Of a stretch of DNA of 64,000 nucleotides, positions 42,409-54,053 are shown piece after piece. The DNA is from Larix kaempferi (lineage: Eukaryota; Streptophyta; Pinopsida; Pinales; Pinaceae). The first letter of the stretch is position 1. The number at the start of each line of letters is the position of its first letter. A program made the position numbers and the translations under genes. Under the pieces are notes generated by a model. The model worked only from the letters and a program-made list of their open reading frames with translations, had not been told where the DNA came from and did not search any database. Location of the stretch: contig BSBM01000001.1 in the NCBI GenBank assembly GCA_027924585.1, positions 54,180,501-54,244,500 of the forward strand. Direction: 5' to 3'.

Positions 42409-43334
42409 TATAGCTAGTATATGTTTGTGGATGATACTATTGTAATTTGGATGCACGGTCCTACTCTTAACCTATTTCTTACTCACCTTCACAAAATTTC
42501 TCTTGATATCCAATTCACAATGGAGATGCAAAAGGGCAATACCCTCACATTCCTTGATGTTCTTGTATCTAAAGAATTAGACGGGTCCTTACCCCACAAG
42601 AAGAAAACTCATACCAATAGATATTTGCATGCACAATCCCACCACCACCCAGCACAAAAAATCATTGTCCTAAAAACCTAAGTCACTAGGGCTCTAGAAT
42701 TTTAGACAAATACCACCTTAGATAAGAAAAGAAAACACCTCATAAAAGCCCTCCAATCCAACAATTACTCTAACACCTAAAGCAATAGAGCATTCCATAA
42801 AGCCCTCCATCCTAATACTCGACCTCATTCCAAGACCCAAACTACTCTCACCCAAGCATACCTCCCCTACATTCAAGAGGTTACCGATCAAATTGCTAAA
42901 GTTCTCATCACCAAAAAAAATCAAAACCACCTTCAAGCCCCACAAAACTCTTAAAAACGTTTTTAATAGTTGAAGACAAGTATGACCCACATCTATTCCA
43001 AGGGGTTTATGAGATTCGTTGCTCAAGTGTAGTTGCATACATTGGCCAAACTAGCCGCTCCATCAGGGGTAGACTTAATAAACATATTGGTGATACAAAC
43101 CATAATCAAACATCTAAATTGGTAATCACTAAACATTCCTATAGTACAAAGCATCATATATGATATTTGTTTTGTTCAAATCAATACCCTTGCTAAAACA
43201 CAACATTACTCCATTAGGCTCAAAAGATAAATCATCGAAATAGAAATGAACCCTGACATCATATACCAAGACAATGGCTTTAAACTTGGTCAATCTTGGA
43301 AACCTATCATAAACCACCTCCACAACCATTAGTT
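42409..43334 (+). pseudogene. Penelope-like retroelement: RT end, linker and GIY-YIG endonuclease
   Basis: The frame at 42421-42681 reads MFVDDTIVIWMHGP, the catalytic YVDD-type block (42424-42435), then DIQFTMEMQKGNTLTFLDVL and THTNRYLHAQSHHHP. This series is specific to Penelope-like RT (TFLDVLV, H-x-N/D-RYLH, HHP). The same frame, with stops, continues through NRAFHKALHPN and LPYIQEVTDQIAKVL, the PLE linker. A shifted frame at 42969-43160 gives the GIY-YIG endonuclease: GVYEIRCSS, AYIGQTSRS (YIG at 43038-43046), RLNKHI. The extreme C-terminus is at 43222-43320: IIEIEMNPDIIYQDNG and QSWKPIINHL. The upstream RT half is missing or unrecognisable, so the copy is 5'-truncated and dead. Endonuclease-bearing PLEs are mainly animal elements; in plants they are known from conifers (Dryad). 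Confidence 0.85.
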
Positions 43335-43836
43335 TGTTCTTGGCATTGACTTGTTCATTTCTAACAACTAGGCAATCAACATTCCCCATCCTCCATCCAT
43401 CAATTTTCCCTCTTGGAAGTTTATACCTTGTCTCAGTCCTTATCCCCTAATTAACGCCCACCCCCCCTCTTTTCATGCTCTCCTAGCCCTTTCCCCTCCA
43501 TGTTAAGTCCCTTCCATGTGACCTACACACTGCAGCCATCTTTTTAAATTCCCCCTTCTCCTTGTTTTTTTAATTATTTCTTCAACTGATATTTAGAATC
43601 ACTCATCCACAGTACATATTTAATAGAATTTATAATTTTAGAAATCTTTTAAATAATATTTAATCACTTGATGACCTGACTTGATGTTTAAGTTCCTCTT
43701 TTCTTTAATCTATTTTATTATTTTGTTCATAACATTTTATGTTAATTGGATGATTATTATTGTTTTTACTAAAATTTTAATCTTTTATTTTCTAATCTCC
43801 ACTTCTTTCACCTATATATGCGGTGCTGGTGGTTCT
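43335..43836. other. gene-free stretch after the Penelope-like element
   Basis: Probably 3' untranslated sequence of the element, with a C-rich patch near 43450-43510, then AT-rich spacer. No coding sequence recognised. Confidence 0.4.
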
Positions 43837-44036
43837 CTTTTTTATTCCAAGGAAAATCTCAAATGGAAACACATGGGATGCTTCCCCACATCCAGGATGG
43901 CAATCCTAGCAAACTAGCCAGACTATACTAGTATACCTCACCCAGGGAGATTCAAACTAGGTATCTGCTGGCATGGAACTAGCCAAATGCCCAACAACAT
44001 TGGCAACTAAAGCATGAGTTAACCCCTTGGGCTAGA
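43837..44036 (-). mobile_element. tRNA-derived SINE (SINE-3)
   Basis: On the minus strand it begins ctagcccaaggggttaac, with a B box ctagtttgaatctccc (plus coordinates about 43945-43960), and ends in an A-rich tail (ggaataaaaaaa). Flanks gctggtggttct (43825-43836) and gcttgtggttct (44037-44048) differ at one base. The head resembles SINE-4 and SINE-1 (ccccaaggg). Confidence 0.72.
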
Positions 44037-44048
44037 GCTTGTGGTTCT

Positions 44049-45112
44049 ATCTACAGCATAGTGCTCTACTATATTCTTTTGGCTGCTCTCCCCATATGAT
44101 GAGTGGAGTGCTCAACTGAAATGTTAGGGATTTCAAAAACATTTATAGACAAAACTTATCCAAAAGATGTACATTACAATATGCTGATCTGCTAAAATCT
44201 ACATTGAGAAAAATTGGAGAACATTTTGTCAAGTAGGACAAGGCAAAGCATTTGGAACTGTACTTGCTATCAAAGTAATGGCGGAGGTACAGAAGGCCAT
44301 GAGGAGGAATTTCATCTATCTCGTGGCCGTCAATGAGACGAGCTGAGGTAGTGGAGCCTGACCGGCTTGGCAGCATTAAGCAATAGTTTATGGGCTCTGT
44401 TAATGGTCATACGGTAATAGTTTGTTTTTAAGGGTTCTGTTATTGATTGGTTTATGGCCTTTGTTAATGTTTGCAATAGGTTAGGGAAGGAGTAAATCCA
44501 AAATGGGTGTAATGGAATGGTCAAGTACGTTTACAATTGATGTTTTTTGGCATTACTCCGTCTGATTCTTGGATGAATCCAGATAGCCGAACCCGAATTT
44601 CGTATTTTCAAATTTAGAATTATTAAATAAAGTTTATAGTTTATCCTTCCAAAGGAGGCAACTTGGAAACAACATCACAACATTAGGGAAAGTTGAGCCG
44701 GAAACACACATTTCTGAAAAACTTTAACCCGTGTTGAAGTTCCATTGCAGATTTTGAATAACGAAATGGATAGATTCCAATAATCTTTCTTCCCCTAACT
44801 CAGCTGTCCAGACTTTAAAATTCAATGTTATCCATTAATTCATGTTTTACGGCATTGCCTCGGAACATTTTAGCACAATCCAGTAATGCGGTCAGCATGG
44901 TGGCCTTAACGCTACTTTCCGATTCTTTGTTTCCTATGAAAAGCAAGTTTGTACAGCTAATTTTATTATACACGAATTTCGCTGTAAATGTTTATCCCGG
45001 AAAAAAAATTGAGGATTCATACAGATATAATTCCTTTCAATATCCATGTATGCGATTTTGTGATTCATTTATTTGAAGTAATTTGATTTAAAAAGTGGAA
45101 ATAAAGACGTAC
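44049..45112. other. stretch without recognised exons (probable intron 1 of the host gene)
   Basis: It follows the splice donor at 45111-45112 on the minus strand. No exon of the TMEM64-like protein is seen here. Frames at 44143-44376 (minus) and 44825-45076 (plus) have no recognised domain. Confidence 0.45.
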
Positions 45113-45208
45113 CTTCTCCACCGGAAGGGTAAAGCAAGCTGTAGCAATGGCACCTACAAGTACAACTAACAGCGATCCCCGAAACACAGTGCCCCAGGAA
45201 ACCGCCAT
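45113..45208 (-). CDS. first coding exon, TMEM64/SNARE-associated-Golgi (VTT) family protein
   Basis: The minus strand from the ATG at 45208 encodes 32 residues: MAVSWGTVFRG, a hydrophobic stretch LLVVLVGAIATA, then CFTLPVEK. It ends exactly at a donor, aag|gtacgt. The N-terminus with a TM helix followed by C-x-LPVEK and a phase-0 intron matches what I know of plant TMEM64-like (DedA/VTT) proteins, whose next exon starts IL(K) and carries the membrane-embedded VTT domain. Such proteins are polytopic membrane proteins of the endomembrane system with suggested scramblase-like roles; that is family knowledge. The codon pattern, donor, start context and promoter make a real host exon likely. Later exons lie to the left but are not found here, so a very long intron is inferred. 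Confidence 0.68.
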
Positions 45209-45380
45209 TTTCCTAGCAATCTTCACGAATTATACAAGGAAAAAATACGAATTCTTCTCTTAATTTGGTGTTTCTGAGAGTGCACACACTGTTTCTCGAT
45301 CTCGGAAGCATTCAAGCGATTTTATCGTGTCGGATTAAGAGTATTCTTGTTTAGGTTGAAAGGCACGATGGCGTGTAGTG
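45209..45380 (-). other. 5' untranslated region of the TMEM64-like gene
   Basis: Between the TATA-predicted transcription start (about 45375) and the ATG. No upstream long frame. It includes 'agaaacagtgtgtgcac'-type sequence of ordinary composition. Confidence 0.5.
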
Positions 45381-45398
45381 AAATATAAAGACACCGAT

Positions 45399-45408
45399 TT
45401 ATTTATAG
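45399..45408 (-). promoter_or_regulatory. TATA box of the TMEM64-like gene
   Basis: The minus strand reads ctctataaataaatcgg; TATAAATA at about 45399-45407, around 195 bp upstream of the ATG. A start about 30 bp downstream gives a leader of about 165 bases, normal for a plant gene. Confidence 0.55.
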
Positions 45409-45419
45409 AGAGGACAGAA

Positions 45420-47076
45420 ACAAATGGTATTTAATATAAGGGCTCGCCCATCATGGATAAATCATAGCATGACCTCGCTTTCTCTCTTTAATAATAACAA
45501 GTTCAACGCGGTCCCAGTCCCACAATTATTACTTCGTTCCATATGATTTTGGGCATTATTTTAAGGGAGCTTCCAGGCCATTACGGGACGTGGTTACGGT
45601 AGGTGGTGGCCATGTGTTCCAGCCTTGGCCATTTTATTTTACTTTATTTCAGAAGTGTGTTACTTTTTATATAAAAGTTGGATTCCTAGTTTCACCGTGA
45701 AGGGATTGGGTGAAACTAGTGCAACCTTCAAGGGATTGGACTAATCTATGGCGTTATTTTGGTGTGTTCGTCCTGGTATTTATATGGACATAAGGGATAT
45801 GAGATGGAGGGGGTTGAGAGTTACACTTAGCGGTGGGTGTGGGTCTTCATTCTTGTTTCAAGATTAAGTTTAAGCCTCAATACTTCGTGTAAATTTGGTG
45901 GTAACTTTTTTGTTAGGTGGATTGTTCTTCCATTCGATATTAAGGATGGCCTTAATCTGAGTTTACTATGCTTCGATAGGTTTTTAGTATATTTTTTAAA
46001 AAGGGATATGGATAGAAATTCTCTTACTCTGAATTATAAGAAGGATATTGAGAGTAATTGTTAGGTTGTGGTCTAGTGTTTGGGACTATGTTTCACATAC
46101 ATTTTAGGTTTAAATCTTGGTAGGTGCAAAGCTTTTTGTGTTTGTTTGAGGGAGGTGATTGATATTCTAGAGTTGATTTACCCCCCTCGTTAAAAAGAGC
46201 TTTAACACATGTCAAACATACCAAGTTGTTATGAGTAGAACATTAATATTAAATTGTATATGTTAGGAACCGGCCCTAACTTTCCTAGTTAAAGGAATAA
46301 GTTATAATTTAATGTACAATGGTCATCTTTATTAAATAAGGTTCATTGAGTACTTAAAGTATGTAATTAGTAAATGAAAGGTGGTCTCATTAAAAAGGTC
46401 CATTAGGTAGTTGACGTAGCCCCATTAGTGAAGGCCCACTTTGTGGTTAGGATTTGGGTTGGACATAAACTATTTATGGTAATAGATGTTGTTATCCCTC
46501 ATGTTGCATGAGGCTTGCACTTGTGATTTTCATCACAACACTTGTGATTTTTTGTCACAAGGATTGAGCTTGTAGGATTGCATGGTCATATACTTTGATG
46601 GATAGGGGTATACTTATGTTTTGGCTAGGGGATGTTTATTCTTTTTTGTCAAGTTAACGATATGATGGTTAGCTAGGAGGTGTTGGATGATATGTCTTCA
46701 TGTGCTAGTGGTGTTCTAATTGGTGAGTTTGTGTATGCGTAGTGAGTAAAACCCTTCATGATGTGGTGTGCTTCCCCTCTTTGATGATTTGAAGGTTGGA
46801 TGTTTAGAATCGATGCAATTATTTACACTTAGTGCATTTCATGGAATGGGAACCATCAACTTAGGGTCTCCCCAAGTTGAAAAGCATTAATAATTGTACT
46901 TTTGAGTGAAGGCTAAATTAAGGGTGTTGTACCATGGGTTTTCTAAGGTTTCATTGTGATCTATTAAAACTAAGTATCTTGTCACCTTGAATACTAAAAT
47001 GCTTATGGTTTACATTTTGGAATAATTAATCAACAATCATATTAGGAGCAGTTGGCATACTTGCTTCTTGTTTATA
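45420..47076. other. upstream spacer with SINE and LTR-like fragments
   Basis: No gene recognised. It contains a SINE-like segment at 46059-46200 and an LTR-like start near 46265 (TGTTAGGAACCGGCCC). A direct 'acacttgtgatttt' repeat occurs near 46518-46550. Confidence 0.45.
46059..46200 (+). mobile_element. SINE-like tRNA-derived segment (SINE-5)
   Basis: ttaggttgtggtctagtg resembles a pol III A box region and aggtttaaatctt (46106-46118) a B box, spaced as in tRNA-derived SINEs. No clear tail or target duplication, so an old or partial copy. Confidence 0.5.
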
Positions 47077-47826
47077 TGTCACATCCCCATCCATCTATTC
47101 AACTAGAGGAGAGGGTAATTACGAATTACAGGTTTTCAAATTTCACCCTATGGGCCATAATACGAATTCATAATTAAAAAATGTGTGAATAAATTCATGA
47201 ATGTGAAACACAGTGGAATTTAAAACTCTATCCACACATATAGCATGCATAAACAAGCATAATTATCATAGACAGAAAATAAAATCATTCCACATTCATG
47301 TACAAAGAGAATACTTATCTTTTAACAAAGAATATCCACGCAAGTAGTTGTGTAAAAGGGATTTTCCACCCAACCGTAGGTATCAGCTACAAATACCACC
47401 CCCAAGATGGGCTATGAGGCCACCAAGGTGAAGGAAACACCTACAGACTTCTCTCTCTCAACCCACAACCCATTTGCTCTCATGCTTAGCCAAATTGATC
47501 ACCTCTAAGCATTTACAGCGATTTCACTCAACCATCATTGTCGTGGCACTCTTCTCTACTTCCTCACGCAATACAAGGAAGGAATTTCCCTTCACTACTC
47601 CACAGTTCTCTCTGGAAATCCAACCCTTACAGTGCTTAACAGTGTGTGTAGAAAGAGTCCAATATGTTGTATGTTGTTGGGAACCTCCTGTAGCATTAAT
47701 TCATGGTTTCCCAAGCATTTAGGATTAGCAAAATTCAATGGATAAAGGTTCCTATCTTTCCCAACCTCTATGCTCACCTACAACCATCTCTTTTCTCTCA
47801 AATCTGCAATTTTCGTTCACAATTTT
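47077..47826 (-). repeat. Gypsy-1 3' LTR remnant
   Basis: It matches 54054-54791 throughout (acgaattcataattaa, acatgtacaaagagaata, aattcatggtttc words). The minus-strand end reads gtgaca. The match stops at ttcacaattt (47826), where integrase sequence begins. Its U3 start is lost. Confidence 0.8.
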
Positions 47827-48236
47827 GCTGAGACGGTGATAAAGTTTAATTGTGTACCCAAATCTGAAAAAATCCTTTTCCATAAATTAGAAGTAAATTT
47901 TGTATCACGATTGGATATAATTGCTTTGGGTAACTCATGCAATTTGAATATTTCTTTCATGAATATTATTGCTATATCATCAACCTTGTAAGTAGATTTA
48001 ACTGGAATTAAATGCGTCACCTTAGATAATTTATCCACCGCAACCATAATGGAATCATGCTTCTTTGAAGTAATTGGAAATCTGGTAATAAAATCCATAG
48101 TTATCACTTCCCATTTCCATTCCAGAATCAGCAACGACTGTAATAAACCTATTGGATGTTGATGTTCATCCTTCACTTGTTGGCATTTCATGCATTTGAA
48201 AATATACTCAGGAATGCATTTATTCATTCCCGACAA
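47827..48236 (-). pseudogene. Gypsy-1 integrase, truncated
   Basis: It reads KCMKCQQVKDEHQHP (zinc-binding HHCC end), WEVITMDFITRFP (first catalytic Asp), VAVDKLSKVTHLIPVK and AIISNRDTKFTSNLW (second Asp). It breaks off after GTQLNFITV, before the third catalytic residue. The rest of the integrase, any chromodomain and the polypurine tract are missing because of the deletion into the LTR. Confidence 0.85.
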
Positions 48237-49660
48237 AAACTATTGCTTCATTGTTGTAGCAATTGTTTTCTAGTATCATGGGTGACTGGAATATGGCATT
48301 TTATGGATTCATTCATAATAATTCTCTTCAAAATGACTACAATATGAATATACATTCTATTTTTATAAGAAGTCTATTGTCCTCCAAATGATAACCGTAA
48401 TACCTCTTTTCCAATTTTTGTTGTTGTAATTTATCTTTTATTTGCACATACTACTCATTTTCGACAAGATAGTCAAAAATATTTTGCCTCAAATCTAATG
48501 GCTGCCATATGCATTGTATGCATTTTTCTGTTGAGTGCATCAACCACTTTATTATCTTTACCCTTTATGTGTTTAATCTTAAAATCAAACTCGCATAAAA
48601 ATTCCAGCCATCTTACTTGCCTCGCATTTAGTGTTGGTTGCTCAAATAAATATTTCACACCACTGTGGTCTGTCCTAAGCTCAAATTTCCTACCGAGCAA
48701 ATAGTGCCTCCACATTTTCAAAGCATGCACTACTCTAAATCATGGGTAGCTTAAATATTTTAATGTTCTTTTGGCTTTCTTGACTCATAACATACCACAT
48801 GATTGTCTTGCAAAAGAACTCCTTCAATTCCTTGTTTACATGCATAGATACACACCACAAAATCTTTTTTGGGGTTTGCAATTTTTAAAATTGGAACACT
48901 TGTAAGAAGCTTCTTCAACAACTGGAAGCTTTCTTCACAATTCTATGTCCACTCAAATTTTATTCACTTCTTTTGCAAAGAAGTGATGGGGTGTGCAACC
49001 TTGGAGAATCATTCAATGAATATTTTGTCATAACCAGTAAGATGCATAAAGAATCTCACATCTATCATGTTCTTTGGAGTCGGCCAATTCATAATGGCTT
49101 CAATCTCTTATAGATCCACTAATATTATTTTCTCTGAAATAATGTGACCTAAATAATGAATTTGTTGTTGATAGAAATCACATTACTTAGTTTTGCATAC
49201 AACTTATGCTCCCTTAGCACTTGCAAAACCATTCTCAAATGTTCGTTCATGCTCCTCTTCATTCTTGGAATAAATAAAAATGTCATCTAGAAAAACAAGA
49301 ACAAACTTGTCCAAATACTTGTTGAAAACACTATTCATGAGACACATGAATGTAGTTGGTGCATTAGTGAGACCAAATGGCACCACCGTGAACTCATAGT
49401 GCCCATACTTTGTTCTAAAGGTTGTCATATGGATGTCTTCTTCCTTGATTCTCACTTGATGGTAACCAGACCTAAAGTCAATCTTTCAGAATACCTTTGC
49501 CCCCCTCTTTCGATCAAAGAGATCATGAATTTGAGATAAAGGATACTTGTTCTTTACTGTGACTTAATTCAGCTGCATGTAATCAATACAAAACCTAAGT
49601 GTTCCATTTCCTTTTCACAAATAGCATGGGTGCTCCCCATGGAGAAACACTTGGCGTGAT
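48237..49660 (-). pseudogene. Gypsy-1 reverse transcriptase and RNase H
   Basis: 49455-49204 reads [20 protein letters not shown] and [14 protein letters not shown], the RT active-site block (FLDD, normal for gypsy). 48730-48473 gives RNase H: FELRTDHSGVKYLFEQP, RQVRWLEFLCEFDFKI and HIKGKDNKVVDALNR. Between them the RT thumb and connection are readable only in shifted frames. The activities would copy element RNA and remove the RNA strand; this copy is dead. Confidence 0.85.
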
Positions 49661-50394
49661 TTACTTATGTTCCAACAACTCCTGCAATTGCATTTTCATC
49701 TCTAGCAGTTCTGGTGTACTCGACACTGGTGCACCCTCTAGCACAAGATCAATTGTGAAATCAATATCTCTCTTTGGAGGAAGTCCTAGCACTTCATTGG
49801 GAAACACATCCCTAAATTCTTGCAACACATGATAGTCATCCAACTTGGGAACGTCATTTTTTGTTCTATCCAATACATGGGTTGCATACAATTGAAAACC
49901 TTTTCTAAAGAACTTCTTTAGATGCAAGGTTGAAATATGTCTGATAGAAACCACCTTTGGAATGCCCTTTACTATCCTTGGGTTCCCTTCTTCATCAATT
50001 CAATATTCAAAGGTCTTGTTGCAGCAATCAAGTTTAAATTTATGTGCTTCCCATCAATCCATTCCAATGAGAACATCATAAGAACCAAGTGGAAAATTAT
50101 TCATATTTTCCCATGTGAAGAGTCTATCCATTTCCAATGGACATTTCTCCACCATCTCGCTGACTTTTTTCTTTGTTCTAGTGTCTAATTGGACTAGCCA
50201 TGATTTGTTATGCATTGTTTTCTTAAAAGCACAAATGTCAACAACTTTAGGAGTGATATAAATGTGAGTAAATCCAAGGTCAATTAAAATAGAAATAAAT
50301 TACTTAGCAATCTTACCTTCAACCTCAACCACAACTGATTGATGGTTTGCTTGGTGGTCCTCTAGTGCAACATAGATTATAGGGATGGTCCTTG
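49661..50394 (-). pseudogene. Gypsy-1 protease and RT N-terminus
   Basis: A frame at 49954-49661 carries EFRDVFPNEVLGLPPKRDID, the conserved lead-in to gypsy RT. Upstream the protease region reads LIDLGFTHIYI where active enzymes have a D-S/T-G-A motif, so the catalytic signature is altered. Further stops lie between. Confidence 0.75.
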
Positions 50395-50957
50395 CTATTC
50401 ACCCACAATTTCAGCCTCATGGATGTTGTGAACATGATTGGAACTCTCATTTTGATGTGGATAGTTTCTAAGCAAATGGCCTTCTCCACATCCCCAACAT
50501 TGAAGTGGCTCTCTTGGCTTGTCTCCCATCATCCTAGCTAGCTTAGTCACACCTTGTGGCAGTTTTCTTTGTTGATTTCTGAAATGGTGAGGCTTGAATC
50601 CACTCTTTCTTTGGTCAAAGTTTTCCTCCTTTCCTTCCATGCCTTATGGAATTTTGACCTATTTTTGTTTTGATCATAGCAATACTTAGCATTCCTTATG
50701 GTTTCATCCAAAGTTTGGGGTTCATCAATCTCAATTATGTCCTTGTATGACTGAAGTAATCCACTTAGAAAGCATTGAATTTTGACCTTTTCATCTCTAT
50801 TATACTTAACATATCTCAGCAACTCCAAGAATTTATTGGCATATTCCTCCATGGTCATTTGTCCCGATTTCAACTCATGGAATTCTTTGATTTTGTCATC
50901 ATAGTACCTATTGGAGAGGAACTTTTGCTTGAAGTAATTCTTGAATCGTTTCCACAC
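50395..50957 (-). pseudogene. Gypsy-1 Gag
   Basis: Two overlapping frames. 50957-50547 is a Retrotrans_gag domain (WKRFKNYFKQKFL, GQMTMEEYANKFLELLRY, CFLSGL). 50640-50395 holds the zinc knuckle CWGCGEGHLLRNY, where the final Cys is Tyr. A frameshift joins them near 50600. The N-terminus above 50957 is in another frame. Confidence 0.82.
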
Positions 50958-53900
50958 AATCTTCTTTATTTGTCTAAGGTGATTTTACCATATAGATTCT
51001 CTTCCATTCAAATTAAATACAACCACCCTTTCCTTCATGTTCCTGGAGTGATCTTGGACTTGCAAATACTTCATCATCCCAAGAAGCCAAGCCTCAACTC
51101 CTTGACATAATTTAGCGTCACCATCAAAAGTAGGAGGTTTGGTCTTTCAAAATTCCCCACGTGAGTTGTTATTGATGGGCCTCTTCCTCTTGTTCCTTTG
51201 ATATGACGATCTTGAATCTTTAGTGGAGCCTTTAGAGGCAGATGACTCACTAGAAGAGAAAACTTGAGAGTATGTCCTTTCTCTAGAAACCATTCTCAAG
51301 CTATGGGACCTCTTGTGAGAATGTATCCTTGAACTATTCCCACTCTTTGCCTCATTTTCTAAGTGTTGTCCATGGTGAATATTTTTTCTGAATGTATATT
51401 AAGTTTTAGATCATGGTTGCATTTAGTTGGTTCTACTCTTCCTGAGCTCTGAGCAACCTCTCACTATCTACTCTGCAACTTTGTAATTCCACTCTTAGAC
51501 TCCTCATGGTTTCTACAATATTTTGGGTATTTACTTGATTTCTTCGGCCATTAGACTCTATCTATACATTCTCAACATGTATATTTTCTCCCATGACATC
51601 TATTCTAGCTGCTTAAATATTATGTGTACCATCCATGATGATGGTTTTCTTAGCCCAACCAAGACCAAGGATTTCCAAATTGTACTCTATTGAGTGTTGA
51701 CCCTTAAATACCCCTAATGTGATATTCTATTTGCAAAAGTGTTTATATAAGCACACTTGTTAGCTTCATTACATTTTTAGAAATTCACAAGATAAATTTT
51801 CATGCATTCTGGGAACTACCCCTATTGACAATTTCTGTGAAATCAAGGTTACAGGCACTTTTATGTTCAACTTTTTAGAAACATTTGAATTCCCCTTTCA
51901 AAATATGACCATGCACAATTATTCCTCTATGGTTAATTTTTCCAATGACTATCTTCATGCTTCATTCTGACCTTGAGCTTAATGTTATAGCCTTCTAAAA
52001 TTACTAATTTTGCCCAATTCTACACTTTTCCTCGAGTTCCATTTCGTTTCAGAGACTAACTTTAGCCACTTGCAGAAGAAAATCTAGGGAGGACTAGAAA
52101 TTTTTTTCTATCGAGCGCTAATAATACTCATGACAAGGTTTACTTAGCAACTTTCAAATCTCTAATCAGATGCTCTAGACAATTTCTATAATTTTATGGA
52201 ATTGACTACTTTTGACTTTTGCATATTTTATAAACTTAGAATTTTTAGTAAAACTGACTATCTCACAAACTAAGCAATTATGTAATAATTACTCTAACCA
52301 AAGTTGTTCCTTTTGATAAGTAGGTAAAATGTCAAGTTCATAAATTTTTATGGTCTTGACATCTTGGGTCACATTTACCTCCTCCAAATTTTTCAAAATT
52401 CCCAAGAAGTGCCCCGAAATAATGGATTTTGGCCTTTTTTTGCACCTTGGCTTCACACCTTTTGGAATTTGACCATATGCTACTCGAGTTATCTATGTTC
52501 CTGGTCCATGAATGCACCGTAACAATTTCAACCCCAACAGGGCCCTTGATAGGTCACCGGGTATTGATCTTTAAAAAACACTATTTCAAAATTTATGTAA
52601 AATTGGAGCATAATGGGACCTTGCCCCACACTAACAGTTCTATAGGATTCCTCAATGGCGCTACAATGTCGTATGTCTCATCATATTTTGAGCTAAACTT
52701 AAAATGACTCATGTTATGGCCAAAATAATTTTTGGGCTCCATACTTTTATTAAAGCTTTTTATTAATTTTTTCAATGACCTTTATCAAATCTCATTTATC
52801 AGACTCTCCCCATCAAGTTGGACTTCTCTTATTGGACTATTCTATATCTCCACTTGTGATGCATCCCGATGGACTTTATCAGACCGATCTCATCGACCCT
52901 TTTCTATTGGGAGGAATCCATCTCATCAGAAGCTCCTTGGCAGACTTTACTTTAACTTTACATTTTTAAAACTCCGATGGTCGATGTCTAATATCACATT
53001 GGAAACTCCTTGTCGGAATTTTCATGTTGGATCTCCTTTATGAAACTTTTCATGTAGGAATTATATGCATGTACTTTCTATGTTGATTCCCGATGGTCCC
53101 CCTCCGATGAGGACTTCCTGATACATCGAATTTCGATCCATCGAAACTTCCCTCATACACTCTTGGGAGTGCTTCCTGATGGCCTACCTCCAATGGGGAA
53201 TTCCTGATACATCAACTTCGATATGACATCAGACTTCTACTCAATCGGAGTCCTTCACATTTGTGTTCAACATCTTCTTCCGATGGTTAGCCTCCGATTA
53301 GGAATTCTTGATACTCCATTCCCAATGAGGTATTTATGAACTATCGGATCCTAATCCATTGAGAATCTTTTTTCCATCAGGATCTATTACATCCACCTTC
53401 GAGAACATTCTCTGATGCCCCGCCTTCGATGAGGCTCTTCTGATACGACATCAGACTTATACCCCATTGGGATCCTCTGCATTCGCATTTGAAATCTTCT
53501 CTCAATGGTCATCCTCCGATGATTTGATCTCGATACAATTGTTGGTTTCATCGCATTAGACCATTCCCATCAAATTGAAATCCGACACTATCATCGAGAA
53601 TGCCACGTTGAGTTCATCCTATTAACCTTTCCCTACAACCTTGTTTTGGTCTTGCTATATGTGCATTTATCCAACGTGACTGGTCCACGTCATACCCCGT
53701 GTCCACATAGCTCGTCTACATCACACTTTTGTCCACATGGCACGGGTGGGGCCCATCTCAAGTTTTCCCCAAATTTTCATAACTCTACAAAATTTTGATT
53801 TCATAATTTCACTGATAGCTTTGCAATTTTTGAAATCTTCCCAAATTTGCTCAACCAATCCATCATTCCTGCTAGTATACCACAGATTTAAGCCATGGCT

Positions 53901-54035
53901 CTATTAAAATACCCTCTAACAATTAAAAACAAATATTTTTATAGAGTATTTTGTCAACACTTCCTGTGCAACTCTAATTTTCTGCATGTGACTATGGATT
54001 CCAGCCCATATAGCCCCGGTGCTGCAACCTAGAGA
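50958..54035 (-). other. Gypsy-1 leader (about 3 kb) with degenerate repeats
   Basis: The first ~400 bp still belong to the Gag N-terminus in broken frames. The remainder has no domain. It includes the repetitive block at 52800-53560 listed separately. Confidence 0.55.
52800..53560 (-). repeat. degenerate tandem motif array in the gypsy leader
   Basis: The word cctccgatgagg...ttcctgatac and its variants recur near 53088, 53178, 53278, 53412 and 53503 (spacings about 90-135 bp). Between them are 'gacatcagactt' and 'catttg...catcttc' words. Older, weaker units precede from 52800. Not a coding repeat. Confidence 0.65.
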
Positions 54036-54045
54036 GATGATACCA
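54036..54045 (-). other. Gypsy-1 primer-binding site
   Basis: The minus strand reads TGGTATCATC eight bases inside the LTR end (tgtaca); similar to the initiator Met-tRNA type PBS. Confidence 0.6.
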
Positions 54046-54053
54046 CTCTATCA

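Noticed and set aside
42718-43038. 106-codon minus frame
   Set aside because: Antisense to the Penelope-like linker and GIY-YIG region, whose plus-strand motifs are specific.
44143-44376. Possible second exon of the TMEM64-like gene on the minus strand
   Set aside because: The translation does not resemble the VTT domain, and no acceptor-donor pair in the required phase is apparent.
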